From the NCBI GenBank assembly GCA_963836605.1, contig CAWIKB010000011.1, forward strand, positions 682,001 through 746,000: a stretch of 64,000 bases of DNA, written 5' to 3'. Positions within the stretch are counted from its first letter, which is position 1; each line of letters opens with the position of its first letter. Origin of the DNA: Bog-473 sp963836605 (GTDB lineage Bacteria > Actinomycetota > Acidimicrobiia > Acidimicrobiales > RAAP-2). This document shows, piece by piece, positions 26,830-35,090 of the stretch. Both the position numbers and the translations under genes were made by a program. Under the pieces are notes generated by a model. It worked only from the letters and a program-made list of their open reading frames with translations, was not told the origin of the DNA and searched no databases.

Positions 26830-28106
26830 GCATGAGCGTGAGCGTGAGCAGCCAGGAATCGCTGGAAGATTTCCGGTTGCGGGCGCGCTCGTTCATCCGG
26901 GCCAATCTGGCTCCGGCCTCGGCCGCCGACCGGGTCGGCCCGCTGCGCAATCAACGGAGCGACGAGGAGGAGCTGGCCGCAGTCGCCCGGGAACGTGAAA
27001 TGCAGCGCATGCTCTTCGATGCCGGACTGGCCGGCGTCTGTTTCCCGCCCGAGTACGGTGGCCAAGGCCTCACACCGGAGCACCAGCGGGTCCTCAACAG
27101 AGAGCTTTCCAAATACGAATACCCGGCCCGCCTGCAGGCGCCCACCTTCTCGCCGTGCGCCGCCGTGCTGCTCGACTTCGGGACCGAGGAGCAGAAGCAA
27201 CGCCACATCCCCGCCATGTTGAAGGGCGAAGAGATCTGGATGCAGTTTCTCTCCGAACCGAGCGGTGGATCGGACGTGGCCGGGGCGCTGACCAGTGCGG
27301 TCCGGGATGGGGACGAGTGGGTCCTGAACGGGTCGAAGATATGGACGACCGGAGCATGGTGGTCCGACTGGGGCTTGTGCCTCGCTCGGAGCAACTGGGA
27401 CGTCCCCAAGCATCGCGGCCTGTCGGTTTTCATCCTGCCCATACGCCAGGCCGGACTCGACGTCCACCGCATCGAGATGTTGAACGGCTCGAGGGAGTTC
27501 TGCCAGGAGTTCCTCACCGACGTGCGGGTGCCCGACACCGATCGGGTCGGCGCAGTCGACGACGGCTGGACTGTGGGCACCCGCTGGATGGTGCACGAAC
27601 GCATGCTCTCGAATTCTCCTCTGGTCACCCGGCCGACGGGGAGCGGACAAACCGGTATCGGCGCTTCGTTCGTGCACGATGTCGCCGAGGGTTCCGGTCG
27701 CAGAGCCGAACCGCTGGTGCGTGACCTCATGGGTGAGGCCCGCATGCTCGACCTGGTCGACATCGCCCTGCAACGGCGCATCAGCGATGGCATCACGTCG
27801 GGTGCCATGTCGGACCAGGCGGCGGCTATCGGTCGCCTGTTCTCGGGGATCAACACGGCGCGGGTTCGCAGCATCTCCTTTGAACTGGGCGGCAATGCCG
27901 GCGCGGCCTGGACCGACGATGACGGCGAACTGGCCTTCTGTGGCGAGGACTACCTCATGCGACAGGTGTCGTGCATCGGTGGGGGCACCACCGAAATGGC
28001 GCGGAATGTCATCAGCGAACGGGTGCTCGGGATGCCCCGGGAACAATCCCACGACCGGGACATCGCGTTCCGGGATGTGCCCCGGAGCGGATCGGGGCGG
28101 CCCTAG
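26826..28106 (+). CDS. Acyl-CoA dehydrogenase, partner of preceding gene
   Basis: This 426-residue acyl-CoA dehydrogenase has FPPEYGGQGLTPEHQRVLNRE, WMQFLSEPSGGSDVAGALTSA (shown in part), NGSKIWTTGAWWSDWGLCL and the C-terminal IGGGTTEMARNVISERVLG. The catalytic-glutamate position in IGGGTTE is glycine. An internal stretch at residues 245-330 is longer than usual. GTG 26826 in a GTGA overlap is the preferred start; ATG 26832 is an alternative. It closes a P450-dehydrogenase-dehydrogenase operon and ends 6 bp from the convergent DUF35-thiolase gene. Confidence 0.87.
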   Translation: MSMSVSVSSQESLEDFRLRARSFIRANLAPASAADRVGPLRNQRSDEEELAAVAREREMQRMLFDAGLAGVCFPPEYGGQGLTPEHQRVLNRELSKYEYPARLQAPTFSPCAAVLLDFGTEEQKQRHIPAMLKGEEIWMQFLSEPSGGSDVAGALTSAVRDGDEWVLNGSKIWTTGAWWSDWGLCLARSNWDVPKHRGLSVFILPIRQAGLDVHRIEMLNGSREFCQEFLTDVRVPDTDRVGAVDDGWTVGTRWMVHERMLSNSPLVTRPTGSGQTGIGASFVHDVAEGSGRRAEPLVRDLMGEARMLDLVDIALQRRISDGITSGAMSDQAAAIGRLFSGINTARVRSISFELGGNAGAAWTDDDGELAFCGEDYLMRQVSCIGGGTTEMARNVISERVLGMPREQSHDRDIAFRDVPRSGSGRP

Positions 28107-28112
28107 TCGACG

Positions 28113-29753
28113 TCAGCCGTGACGTTGCAGGAGCAGGACGCCCGAGGGCGTACCCCCGCCCGAGGTCACCAGTGCCGTGTCGGCCTGGGCCACCTGGCGT
28201 GCGCCGGCCTGGCCCCGGAGTTGGGTCATGGCCTCATAGAGAAACCCGAAACCGTGGGTGCGGCCTTCGGAGAGCTGTCCGCCGTGCGGGTTGACCGGGA
28301 GCTCGCCGTCGAGGGCAATGCGCCGACCGTGGTCCAGCCAATCGCTGGCTTCGCCGAAACCGCAGAAGCCGAGCGACTCGAGCCAGGAGATGGCGTTGAA
28401 GGTGAAGCCGTCGTAGAGCAGGGCCACATCCACATCGGCCGGCCGCAGGCTCGTTCTCGACCACAGATGCGCCGACTGGCCCAGGACCTGAGGCTCGTGG
28501 GTGATGGTGCCTTGATCCCACGACACCCGTTCGGTGATCTGGGTCCCCACCGCTTCGATGCGGATGGCCTGCCCGGGCAGGTCACCGGCCACCGAGGCAT
28601 CGGAGACCACGACGGCGATCGAGGCGTCGCAGGGCACGTCGCAGTCATAGAGCCCGAAGGGTGAGGTGATGGGCCGGGCCGACAGGTAGTCGTCCATGGT
28701 CATGGGCTCTCGATAGATGGCGGCCGGGTTCAGGGCCGCGTTGGCTCGGCCGTTCAACGCGATGAGCCCGAGCATCTCGCGCCCGGCCCCGTAGCGGTGG
28801 AGATACTGGTTGGCGTTCATGGCGATCCAGTTCGAGGCGGACAGGGCGCCGAACGGCAGGCGCCAGGCCATAGAGGACGACGCCCGGCCGGCCCCGGCCC
28901 CGCCACCGCCGGCGCCACCGCCGAGCCGCAGCGTGGCGAACGTCGACTCCCACACCGTGCGGAAGCACAGGACGTGTCGGCACAAACCGGCTGCAACGGC
29001 CAGCATGGCCGCCACGACCGAGCCACCCGGTCCGGGCAATTCGCCGCCCCCATTGATCCAGGTCGGATTGAGCCGCAAGGCTTCCTCGACCGCGGTGACG
29101 CCGCCCTCGCTCATCCCCATGCCCGCCGGACCGGGATAGGTCGAGAGACCGTCGATATCGGACAACTCGAGCCCGGCGTCGGCGACGGCGGCCAGACAGG
29201 CGTCGACCGTCAGGGACAGCGGATCGACCATGAGGCGCCGGCCCATAGCCGAGCGCCCCACGCCCGACAGCACCGACGCGTGCTCAAAACGATGGTCCCG
29301 CAATGGGGGCCGCGGGGTCGGGTAGCGCGGCTCGGGAACGACGTCGGTGGCCGCCGTCCCACCGGTGAGCGTGAAGAGCGGCAGCCAGACATCCTCGTGG
29401 TGCTCGAAGGTGACCGTGACCTCCTGGCCGATGGTGACCTGGTCAGGATCGGCGTCCACGATATTCGTGGTGAGGCGAACGGTCGGTTCTTCGGCCAGCG
29501 CCACCACGGCGATGACGTAGGGCGGGGTGAAGTCGGGATGCCACTGATGCCGATTGACGGTGACGCCGATGATGGTGCCCCGACCGGAGACCACGGTGGG
29601 TTCCCAATTGCGGCTGCGGCACACCGGGCAGATCGGCACCGGTGGATGGACAAAGGTATGGCACTCCTGGCAGCGTTGAATGCGGAGTTGCCCATCGGCA
29701 CCGGAGGTCCAGAACCATTCGGTCGCCGGCGTCAGCTCGGGGAGCGGTTTCAC
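28113..29753 (-). CDS. DUF35 OB-fold and SCP2/Ltp2-type thiolase-like fusion
   Basis: This 546-residue fusion has an N-terminal rubredoxin-like zinc ribbon (Cys28-x2-Cys31 and Cys42-x2-Cys45) and an OB fold, together DUF35, to about residue 145. From about residue 160 a thiolase-fold domain of the nonspecific lipid-transfer/SCP-x type follows, with VGRSAMGRRLMVDPL, YDCDVPCDASIAVVVSDAS, LLYDGFTFNAISWLE and NPHGGQLSEGRTHGFGF. In steroid degradation the aldolase Ltp2 works with a separate DUF35 partner (the C-terminal domain of ChsH2); here both parts are one chain. A retro-aldol or thiolytic cleavage of an acyl-CoA is likely (inference). GTG 29753 is set by a GTGA overlap with the upstream gene. 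It is last in a five-gene operon. Confidence 0.87.
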   Translation of the reverse strand: MKPLPELTPATEWFWTSGADGQLRIQRCQECHTFVHPPVPICPVCRSRNWEPTVVSGRGTIIGVTVNRHQWHPDFTPPYVIAVVALAEEPTVRLTTNIVDADPDQVTIGQEVTVTFEHHEDVWLPLFTLTGGTAATDVVPEPRYPTPRPPLRDHRFEHASVLSGVGRSAMGRRLMVDPLSLTVDACLAAVADAGLELSDIDGLSTYPGPAGMGMSEGGVTAVEEALRLNPTWINGGGELPGPGGSVVAAMLAVAAGLCRHVLCFRTVWESTFATLRLGGGAGGGGAGAGRASSSMAWRLPFGALSASNWIAMNANQYLHRYGAGREMLGLIALNGRANAALNPAAIYREPMTMDDYLSARPITSPFGLYDCDVPCDASIAVVVSDASVAGDLPGQAIRIEAVGTQITERVSWDQGTITHEPQVLGQSAHLWSRTSLRPADVDVALLYDGFTFNAISWLESLGFCGFGEASDWLDHGRRIALDGELPVNPHGGQLSEGRTHGFGFLYEAMTQLRGQAGARQVAQADTALVTSGGGTPSGVLLLQRHG

Positions 29754-30805
29754 GAAGTCCCGACCCCCAGGTTGGCGATGATCTGCGGCAGGTCGACGGT
29801 GGTGCGAATGCCGGGTGCGGCCACGCAGACAATGGGCACCGCGTTCACCGCCCGGTTGGCGGTGTAGCCGGGCGAGAGCTCGGCCATGTCGGACAGCGGG
29901 ACAGCCAACCGCATTTCGATGTCCAGGGGGGCATCGCCCACCACGGAAATCCTCCAACCGGTCGGCCGAGGCTCCCAGGCCGGCTCGATGTCGGTGGTGC
30001 AGTACCACATGGCGGAAAAACTCAAGAAGGGCCGGCCCCCCCGCATCCCGGTGACCTTCAGCCGTTGGGCGGCAATGGTGCCGGCCTCTATCGTCCCGGC
30101 GGCAATCTCGGTTTGTGTGGTGGCCACGGCCACCTCGCCGTTCGCTTCCAGCGCGTCGAGGGGGGCGGAGAGGGCCTCGGCCACCAGGTGCAACGACGGC
30201 CCGAAGCTCTCGCCTCCATGGCTCCAGCGCCCGTGATCGAAATCAGCCGGGTTGCTCCCAAAGCCCATCAGGGTAAAGAGCAGATCCGGCGACGGTCGCT
30301 GCGAAAGATCGGCAAACTCTTCAATGGCCAAGTGGTCGAGCCGGCGCTGCAGAGAGGTCAGCACCAGGGGCACCGCTTCGGAGATGAAGCCCGGGCTGCT
30401 GCCGGTGCTGTGAATGGAGGTCCCTCCCCGTCGGCAGGCCGCTTCGACCCGGGCCCGATACTTGGGATCCATGCTGCCCGGATGATGGAACTCGCCCCGG
30501 GTGGTCACCACATTGGTGCCCGACTCCAGAATGCGGCTGATCTCGTCGTAGTTGCAATCACGCGCCATGTACAACACGCAATCGGCCTCGAGAGCGAGTA
30601 CTGCGTCGATGTCCGTCGTGGCCAGGATACCGGTGGGCGGGCGATCGCACAGCTCACCGGCATCGTGGCCGTCCTTGTCGGGGGAGTGGACGTGGAGTCC
30701 GACCAGCGTCAGGGCGGGATGATCGATCACGCCCCGCAGTGACCGTGAACCGATATTGCCGGTCGCCCATTGCACGACGCGATACGTCGGTGTGACGTCG
30801 CTCAC
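29750..30805 (-). CDS. DapB-like NAD(P)-dependent dehydrogenase/reductase
   Basis: This 351-residue protein has an N-terminal Rossmann fold, YRVVQWATGNIGSRSLRGVI, and a two-domain layout like dihydrodipicolinate reductase and 2,4-diaminopentanoate dehydrogenase. Family positions include CVLYMARDCNYDEI, NVVTTRGEFHHPGS and SIHSTGSSPGFISEAVPL. Actinobacteria have many such paralogs of unknown function, often beside P450 and lipid-transfer genes. It is not the housekeeping DapB, which is about 250 residues. The GTG start at 30805 follows GGCAGGA closely. It overlaps the DUF35-thiolase gene by 4 bp, suggesting that it reduces or oxidises the aldehyde or ketone released by that enzyme (inference). 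Confidence 0.75.
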   Translation of the reverse strand: MSDVTPTYRVVQWATGNIGSRSLRGVIDHPALTLVGLHVHSPDKDGHDAGELCDRPPTGILATTDIDAVLALEADCVLYMARDCNYDEISRILESGTNVVTTRGEFHHPGSMDPKYRARVEAACRRGGTSIHSTGSSPGFISEAVPLVLTSLQRRLDHLAIEEFADLSQRPSPDLLFTLMGFGSNPADFDHGRWSHGGESFGPSLHLVAEALSAPLDALEANGEVAVATTQTEIAAGTIEAGTIAAQRLKVTGMRGGRPFLSFSAMWYCTTDIEPAWEPRPTGWRISVVGDAPLDIEMRLAVPLSDMAELSPGYTANRAVNAVPIVCVAAPGIRTTVDLPQIIANLGVGTS

Positions 30806-30867
30806 TCCTGCCCCCGTTTCGTGGAAATGATCACCATGGCATCCTGGTCCCGGCCAACCGGCTCAGG

Positions 30868-31794
30868 CTATGACTCCCCCGAGGCTGCGTCGGCCAACGC
30901 GGCCTTGTGCAGCACATTGGCGGCCAGACGCATGTGGGCCGCGTCGACCAGCTTGCCGTCCCGCCCAATGGCACCCACGCCGTCGGCCTCCGAGGCCCGA
31001 TAGGCCGCAATGGATGCCCGGGCTTCGGCGATCTCTTGCTCGGTGGGCGAGAACACGTCGTGGGCGATGGCGATCTGCGAGGGATGGATGGCCCATTTGC
31101 CGTCGAAGCCCAGCAGGCTGGCCCGTACGGCCGCCCGCCGATACCCCTCCGGATCCCGGTAGGCCGGGTACGGAGCGTCGATGGCATCAATCCCCGCCCC
31201 CCGGGCCGCGGCCAGCACCTGGACGCGAGCGAAGTGCCAGAAGTCGCCGGGGTAGTCGCCCACCGGGTCGAAATTGCCGTCGACCCGGGCGCGCAGGGAG
31301 GCCGAGAGGTCTCCTGCGCCGAAAATGACGGCTTCGAGCCGATCGCTCGACCGGGCTATCTCGGCCGCATTCGAGAGACCCTCGGCTTCCTCGATCAACA
31401 CTTCGAGCCCGATGCGCCTTTCGAGGCGCAGCCGTGCTTCCAACTGGGTGAGCAGCACGTCGACCCACCAGACGTCACGGGCCGAACGGGCTTTGGGCAC
31501 GATGAGCAGGTCGAGCGAATCCCGCGCCCCCGTGACGACCTCAATGATGTCGCCGTGGCACCACGGCGTATCGATTCCGTTGATGCGCACCGCCCGCACC
31601 GTGTGCCCCCAGTCACAGCCCGTCAGTGCACCGACCGCAACGGCGCGGGCCGATTCCTTCACCGCCGGCGCGCAGGCATCCTCGAGATCAAGAAAGACCA
31701 GGTCGGCGCCGGAGGTCGCTGCCTTCTCGCACATCTTCTCGCTACTGGCCGGCGTCGCCAGCTCTGATCGTCTGGCTCGCGGTTCGTTGTGCAC
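30868..31794 (-). CDS. HpcH/HpaI-family CoA-ester lyase (CitE-like)
   Basis: This 308-residue TIM-barrel lyase resembles citrate lyase beta and malyl-CoA/beta-methylmalyl-CoA lyases. Motifs are DLVFLDLEDACAP near residue 30, AVRINGIDTPW, LLIVPKARSARDV, the metal-binding glutamate in LEVLIEEAEGL, AVIFGAGDLSASL and the C-terminal LLGFDGKWAIHPSQIA. It would cleave or form a C-C bond next to a CoA thioester, releasing for example acetyl-CoA or propionyl-CoA plus an oxoacid. GGAGG lies 5 bases before GTG 31794. It follows a CoA-transferase by 23 bp in the GntR-linked operon. Confidence 0.85.
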   Translation of the reverse strand: MHNEPRARRSELATPASSEKMCEKAATSGADLVFLDLEDACAPAVKESARAVAVGALTGCDWGHTVRAVRINGIDTPWCHGDIIEVVTGARDSLDLLIVPKARSARDVWWVDVLLTQLEARLRLERRIGLEVLIEEAEGLSNAAEIARSSDRLEAVIFGAGDLSASLRARVDGNFDPVGDYPGDFWHFARVQVLAAARGAGIDAIDAPYPAYRDPEGYRRAAVRASLLGFDGKWAIHPSQIAIAHDVFSPTEQEIAEARASIAAYRASEADGVGAIGRDGKLVDAAHMRLAANVLHKAALADAASGES

Positions 31795-31817
31795 TGCTGC
31801 CTCCAGGTGCTTCGTGG

Positions 31818-33020
31818 TCAGATGACCCCGGCCGCACGCAAGGCGGCCAGGCGTTGGGGATCGATGTGGAGCAGATCACCAAAGACGGCGTCGCTGTCGG
31901 CGCCCAGCTCTCGGCCCAGATGAGCCACTCGACCCGGCGTCTCGTTCAACACGGCCACCGGGGCCTGCACCATCATCGGCCCCAATTCCGGATCGTCCAT
32001 CTGCACGAACGTCCCCCGGGAACGCAGATGTGCATCTTCCCGCAGTTGCTTGGCATCGTAGATGGGCGCGGCCGCCACCTCGGCCTGCGCAAAGACCGAC
32101 ATCGCCTCGTCCAGCGAGCGTCGGCGGACCCACTCGGCCACCAGGGCGTCGATTTCTTCGGCCCGCTCCTGACGAGACAATGCGTCGACGTAGTCCGGAT
32201 TTTCGGCCAGGTCCGGGCGGCCAATGGCACGGAAGGTCCGGGCGGCCATGTTGTGCGAGGCGCTCGACATGGCCAACCATTTCCCATCCGACGTCCGGTA
32301 GGCATTGCGGGGCACGCTGGCGTCGAGGCGGTTGCCGACCCGACCGGGAATGGTCCCGAGTTGGTCGTAGGCCAGCGTGGACGACTCAATCAGGCGGGCC
32401 AGCGGCTCAATGAGGTTGACGTCGACCAATTGCCCGACGCCGTGATGAACGTCCCGATGATAGAGGGCCATCATCACGGCGTAGGTGGCCGCCATCGCGG
32501 CCACCCCATCGGCCAACATGAAGGGCGGGAGCGTCGGGGGCCCGTCGGGCTGACCGGTCAAATGGGCGAAGCCGCTCATGCCTTCGGCCAGGGTGCCAAA
32601 GCCGGGATTGTCACTCTTGGGGCCGCCCCCGCCGAAGCCGCTGACGTGCAGCATGATCACGTGGGGGTGGCGCTGGTGAACCGACTCGTAATCGATGCCC
32701 CATCGCTTCAGCGCACTGGGCCGATTGCCCACGATCACCACATCGCTGACGTCGAGGAGCTGGTGGAACAGCTCTTGACCATCGGCTTGTCGGAGATCCA
32801 AGGTCACGCAGCGCTTGTTGCGGCTCATGCTCTTCCACACCAGGCCGATGTCCTCCTTGCGGTCACCCCACGTGCGGAGCGGGTCGCCCGCCCCCGGTTG
32901 CTCGACCTTGATCACGTCGGCGCCGAATTCGCCCATGGCTGTCGCCGCCAAGGGACCGGCGGCCAACGTCGCCGCGTCAATGACCCGAATGCCCTCGAGC
33001 GCGCTCGGCCGATCAGCCAC
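31818..33020 (-). CDS. Family III CoA-transferase (CaiB/BaiF type)
   Basis: This 400-residue CoA-transferase opens LEGIRVIDAATLAAGPLAAT, has ADVIKVEQPGAGDPLR near residue 40, SMSRNKRCVTLDLR, and the probable catalytic aspartate in PPFMLADGVAAMAATYAV. GTG 33020 overlaps the end of the monooxygenase gene by 8 bp, indicating translational coupling. Positioned between a flavin monooxygenase and a CoA-ester lyase, it would convert the oxidised acid to its CoA thioester before cleavage (inference). Confidence 0.87.
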   Translation of the reverse strand: MADRPSALEGIRVIDAATLAAGPLAATAMGEFGADVIKVEQPGAGDPLRTWGDRKEDIGLVWKSMSRNKRCVTLDLRQADGQELFHQLLDVSDVVIVGNRPSALKRWGIDYESVHQRHPHVIMLHVSGFGGGGPKSDNPGFGTLAEGMSGFAHLTGQPDGPPTLPPFMLADGVAAMAATYAVMMALYHRDVHHGVGQLVDVNLIEPLARLIESSTLAYDQLGTIPGRVGNRLDASVPRNAYRTSDGKWLAMSSASHNMAARTFRAIGRPDLAENPDYVDALSRQERAEEIDALVAEWVRRRSLDEAMSVFAQAEVAAAPIYDAKQLREDAHLRSRGTFVQMDDPELGPMMVQAPVAVLNETPGRVAHLGRELGADSDAVFGDLLHIDPQRLAALRAAGVI

Positions 33021-34362
33021 GATGCGATCCGGTCGGGCGGGTCAGGCCGAGGGTGTCGCGAAGGGTGGCGCCGGTGTAGCGGTCGCGAAAAACCCCCCGG
33101 CGCTGAAGCTCGGGAACGACGAGGCGGGTCATGTCCTCATAGGCGCCCGGTGTGTGGGTGGCGGCAATGACGAAGCCGTCGCACGCGTCAGCTTCGATCC
33201 ACTCTTCCATTTGATTGGCGACTTCGACCCCGGTGCCGACAAACCGAGGGCCTTGCAGCAGGGTCGCTCGGTGGCCAGCCAGGTCGGCCAGGGTGATCGT
33301 CTTCCCGCCGATGTGCGTGCGCAGGTTCTGTACCAATCCGCGGATCCCCGAGACCGACTCAATCAGTTCGTCGGTGATGGGTGCGTCCAGTGACAATCCG
33401 GAAAAGTCGTAGTTCATCAGCTCGGACAGCAGAACCAGCGAGGCCTGGGGATCAACGAGTTCATTGAGGAAGAGCTGTTCGCGCTCTTCGGCCTGGGCAT
33501 GCGATTCCCCCACAACGGTGTACACCATGGGCAACATCTTGACCGAAAGCGGGTCACGGCCGACCGAACCAAGAATCTCCTTCTGATCCTTGTAATGCGC
33601 CTTGGCGATGTCGATGTCGGGGTCGCCGGAGAAGATCAACTCGGCCCAACGAGCAGCAAATTCACGACCACGACCCGATGAGCCGGCTTGCATCAGCAGA
33701 GGTCGCCCCTGCGGCGACCTCGGGACGGTGAGCGGTCCACGGACGCTGAACCACTCGCCCTCGTAGTTGAGCTCATGGACCTTGTCGGGGTCGGCGAAGT
33801 AGCCCCTGGGCTTATCAAGCACCAGGGCGTCGTCTTCCCACGTGTCCCAGAGGCCGGTTGTCGCCTCGAGGAATTCATCCGCCCTGTCATAGCGGGCATC
33901 GTGGCCCAGGTGCTCCCTGAGGCCGTAGTTCTGGGCCTCGCTGTCGTTGACCGACGTCACCACGTTCCACGCGGCGCGGCCGCCGGACAGGTGATCCAAC
34001 GTGGCAAACGTCCGGGCCACATGGAAGGGCGAGTAGTACGTCGTCGAGTACGTGGCTCCGAGGCCGATCCGCTCGGTCGCTCCGGCGACCACGCCGAGGA
34101 CGACACTCAGATCAAGCTTGACCGGTCGCGCCCCGAGCCGGACGGCATCGGCCACCGAGCCCCCATAGATGCCGGGCATGGCCAGGCGGTCGTCGAAGAA
34201 CATCATGTCGAAACAACCCTCTTCGAGGGTACGACCGAGCTTGGCGTAATAGCTGGCATCGAGGAACCCGTGCTCGGTGGCAGGATGGCGCCACGACCCG
34301 GCATAGACGGTCGTACTCCCTGCCTGCATGAAACCGACCAACGACATCTGGCGTTTTCCCAT
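33013..34362 (-). CDS. FMN-dependent monooxygenase, NtaA/SnaA/DszA family
   Basis: This 449-residue LLM-superfamily enzyme is of the long, two-component type that uses FMNH2 from a separate reductase. Family motifs include GSWRHPATEHGFLDASYYA, FFDDRLAMP, SPFHVARTFATLDHLSGGR followed by AAWNVVTS, and PLLMQAGSSGRGREFAARWAE. Relatives oxygenate nitrilotriacetate, dibenzothiophene sulfone and dimethyl sulfide. No flavin reductase gene is in the window. ATG 34362 is used; ATG 34347 (MSLVGF) is an alternative. It leads the five-gene operon and is divergent from the GntR gene, 59 bp away. Confidence 0.88.
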   Translation of the reverse strand: MGKRQMSLVGFMQAGSTTVYAGSWRHPATEHGFLDASYYAKLGRTLEEGCFDMMFFDDRLAMPGIYGGSVADAVRLGARPVKLDLSVVLGVVAGATERIGLGATYSTTYYSPFHVARTFATLDHLSGGRAAWNVVTSVNDSEAQNYGLREHLGHDARYDRADEFLEATTGLWDTWEDDALVLDKPRGYFADPDKVHELNYEGEWFSVRGPLTVPRSPQGRPLLMQAGSSGRGREFAARWAELIFSGDPDIDIAKAHYKDQKEILGSVGRDPLSVKMLPMVYTVVGESHAQAEEREQLFLNELVDPQASLVLLSELMNYDFSGLSLDAPITDELIESVSGIRGLVQNLRTHIGGKTITLADLAGHRATLLQGPRFVGTGVEVANQMEEWIEADACDGFVIAATHTPGAYEDMTRLVVPELQRRGVFRDRYTGATLRDTLGLTRPTGSHRG

Positions 34363-34385
34363 AGTGGCGAACGCGCTCCCCTTTG

Positions 34386-34414
34386 TTGACTCTACCTATG
34401 AGTTGAAATGTAAT
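34386..34414 (+). promoter_or_regulatory. Promoter of GntR regulator, leaderless type
   Basis: TTGACT (34386-34391), an exact 17-bp spacer and TGTAAT (34409-34414) form a near-consensus promoter. The ATG of the regulator is 7 bases after the -10 box, so the mRNA should begin at the start codon. There is no ribosome-binding site. Confidence 0.65.
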
Positions 34415-34430
34415 ATCTGATATGCCAGAT
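34415..34430. promoter_or_regulatory. Candidate GntR operator over its own start codon
   Basis: ATCTG-ATATGC-CAGAT is a perfect 5-bp inverted repeat with a 6-bp spacer that spans the predicted transcription start and the ATG at 34422. It abuts the -10 box, and TATCTGATA (34414-34422) overlaps it. Its position suits autorepression and, across a 59-bp gap, control of the divergent five-gene operon. Confidence 0.45.
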
Positions 34431-35084
34431 TTCAAGCCGATTGGCGGAACCGTGCGCGATCGAGCCGCCCGAGAGCTCCGGGATCGGATCCTCACGGGCC
34501 AATTGCCGGCAGGGACCCGCCTCGACCTGGACGAGATCACCCGGGAATTCGGGACCAGTCGCACACCGGTCCGCGAGGCCCTGCTGGCTCTTTCCTATGA
34601 AGGTCTGGTCACCGTGACGCCTCGGAGCGGGATCACGGTGCACGGGATCACCCCTGAGGACGCGGTCGACAACTTTGCGGTCCTGGCCACGTTGGCCGGC
34701 AAGGCGGCCGAGTGGGCCACGGCCAAAATGACCAGGGCCGAACGCGAGCACCTGCACGAGCTGGCCGACGCGGTCGCCCGCGCCGATGACATCGTGGCGG
34801 CCAACTGGCGCTTCCATCGCGCCGTCAACCTGGCCTCCGGATCCCGCCGCCTGTTGGTCTACCTTCGCCAGGCCGTTCGGGTGGTCCCGGCCAACTACTT
34901 CGAACTGTTCCCCGAACAGGTCCGGCGGAGCCAGACTGAGCATGCCGTGATGCTCGAGGCCATTGACGGCGGTGACGCCACGGCGGCTCGGACGCTCACC
35001 GAGCGTCACGTCCTCGAGGCCGGAGCCGCCCTCGGCGATTGGCTGCGAGAGACTCAGGCGGAAGTCGAGACGGCGCGCCGGTAG
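34422..35084 (+). CDS. GntR-family regulator (FadR/FCD type)
   Basis: This 220-residue regulator has a winged helix at residues 8-75 (RELRDRILTGQLPAGTRLDL, then EFGTSRTPVREALLALSYEG) and a C-terminal FCD ligand domain with WRFHRAVNLASG and EHAVMLEAIDGGD. The metal-binding aspartate that often precedes the FH motif is an asparagine here (NWRFH), so the metal site may be modified. It is divergent from the monooxygenase operon across 59 bp and has a palindrome over its own start, so it is the probable repressor of both. The inducer is likely an acid or acyl-CoA of that pathway (inference). Confidence 0.9.
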   Translation: MPDFKPIGGTVRDRAARELRDRILTGQLPAGTRLDLDEITREFGTSRTPVREALLALSYEGLVTVTPRSGITVHGITPEDAVDNFAVLATLAGKAAEWATAKMTRAEREHLHELADAVARADDIVAANWRFHRAVNLASGSRRLLVYLRQAVRVVPANYFELFPEQVRRSQTEHAVMLEAIDGGDATAARTLTERHVLEAGAALGDWLRETQAEVETARR

Positions 35085-35090
35085 CCGGTT

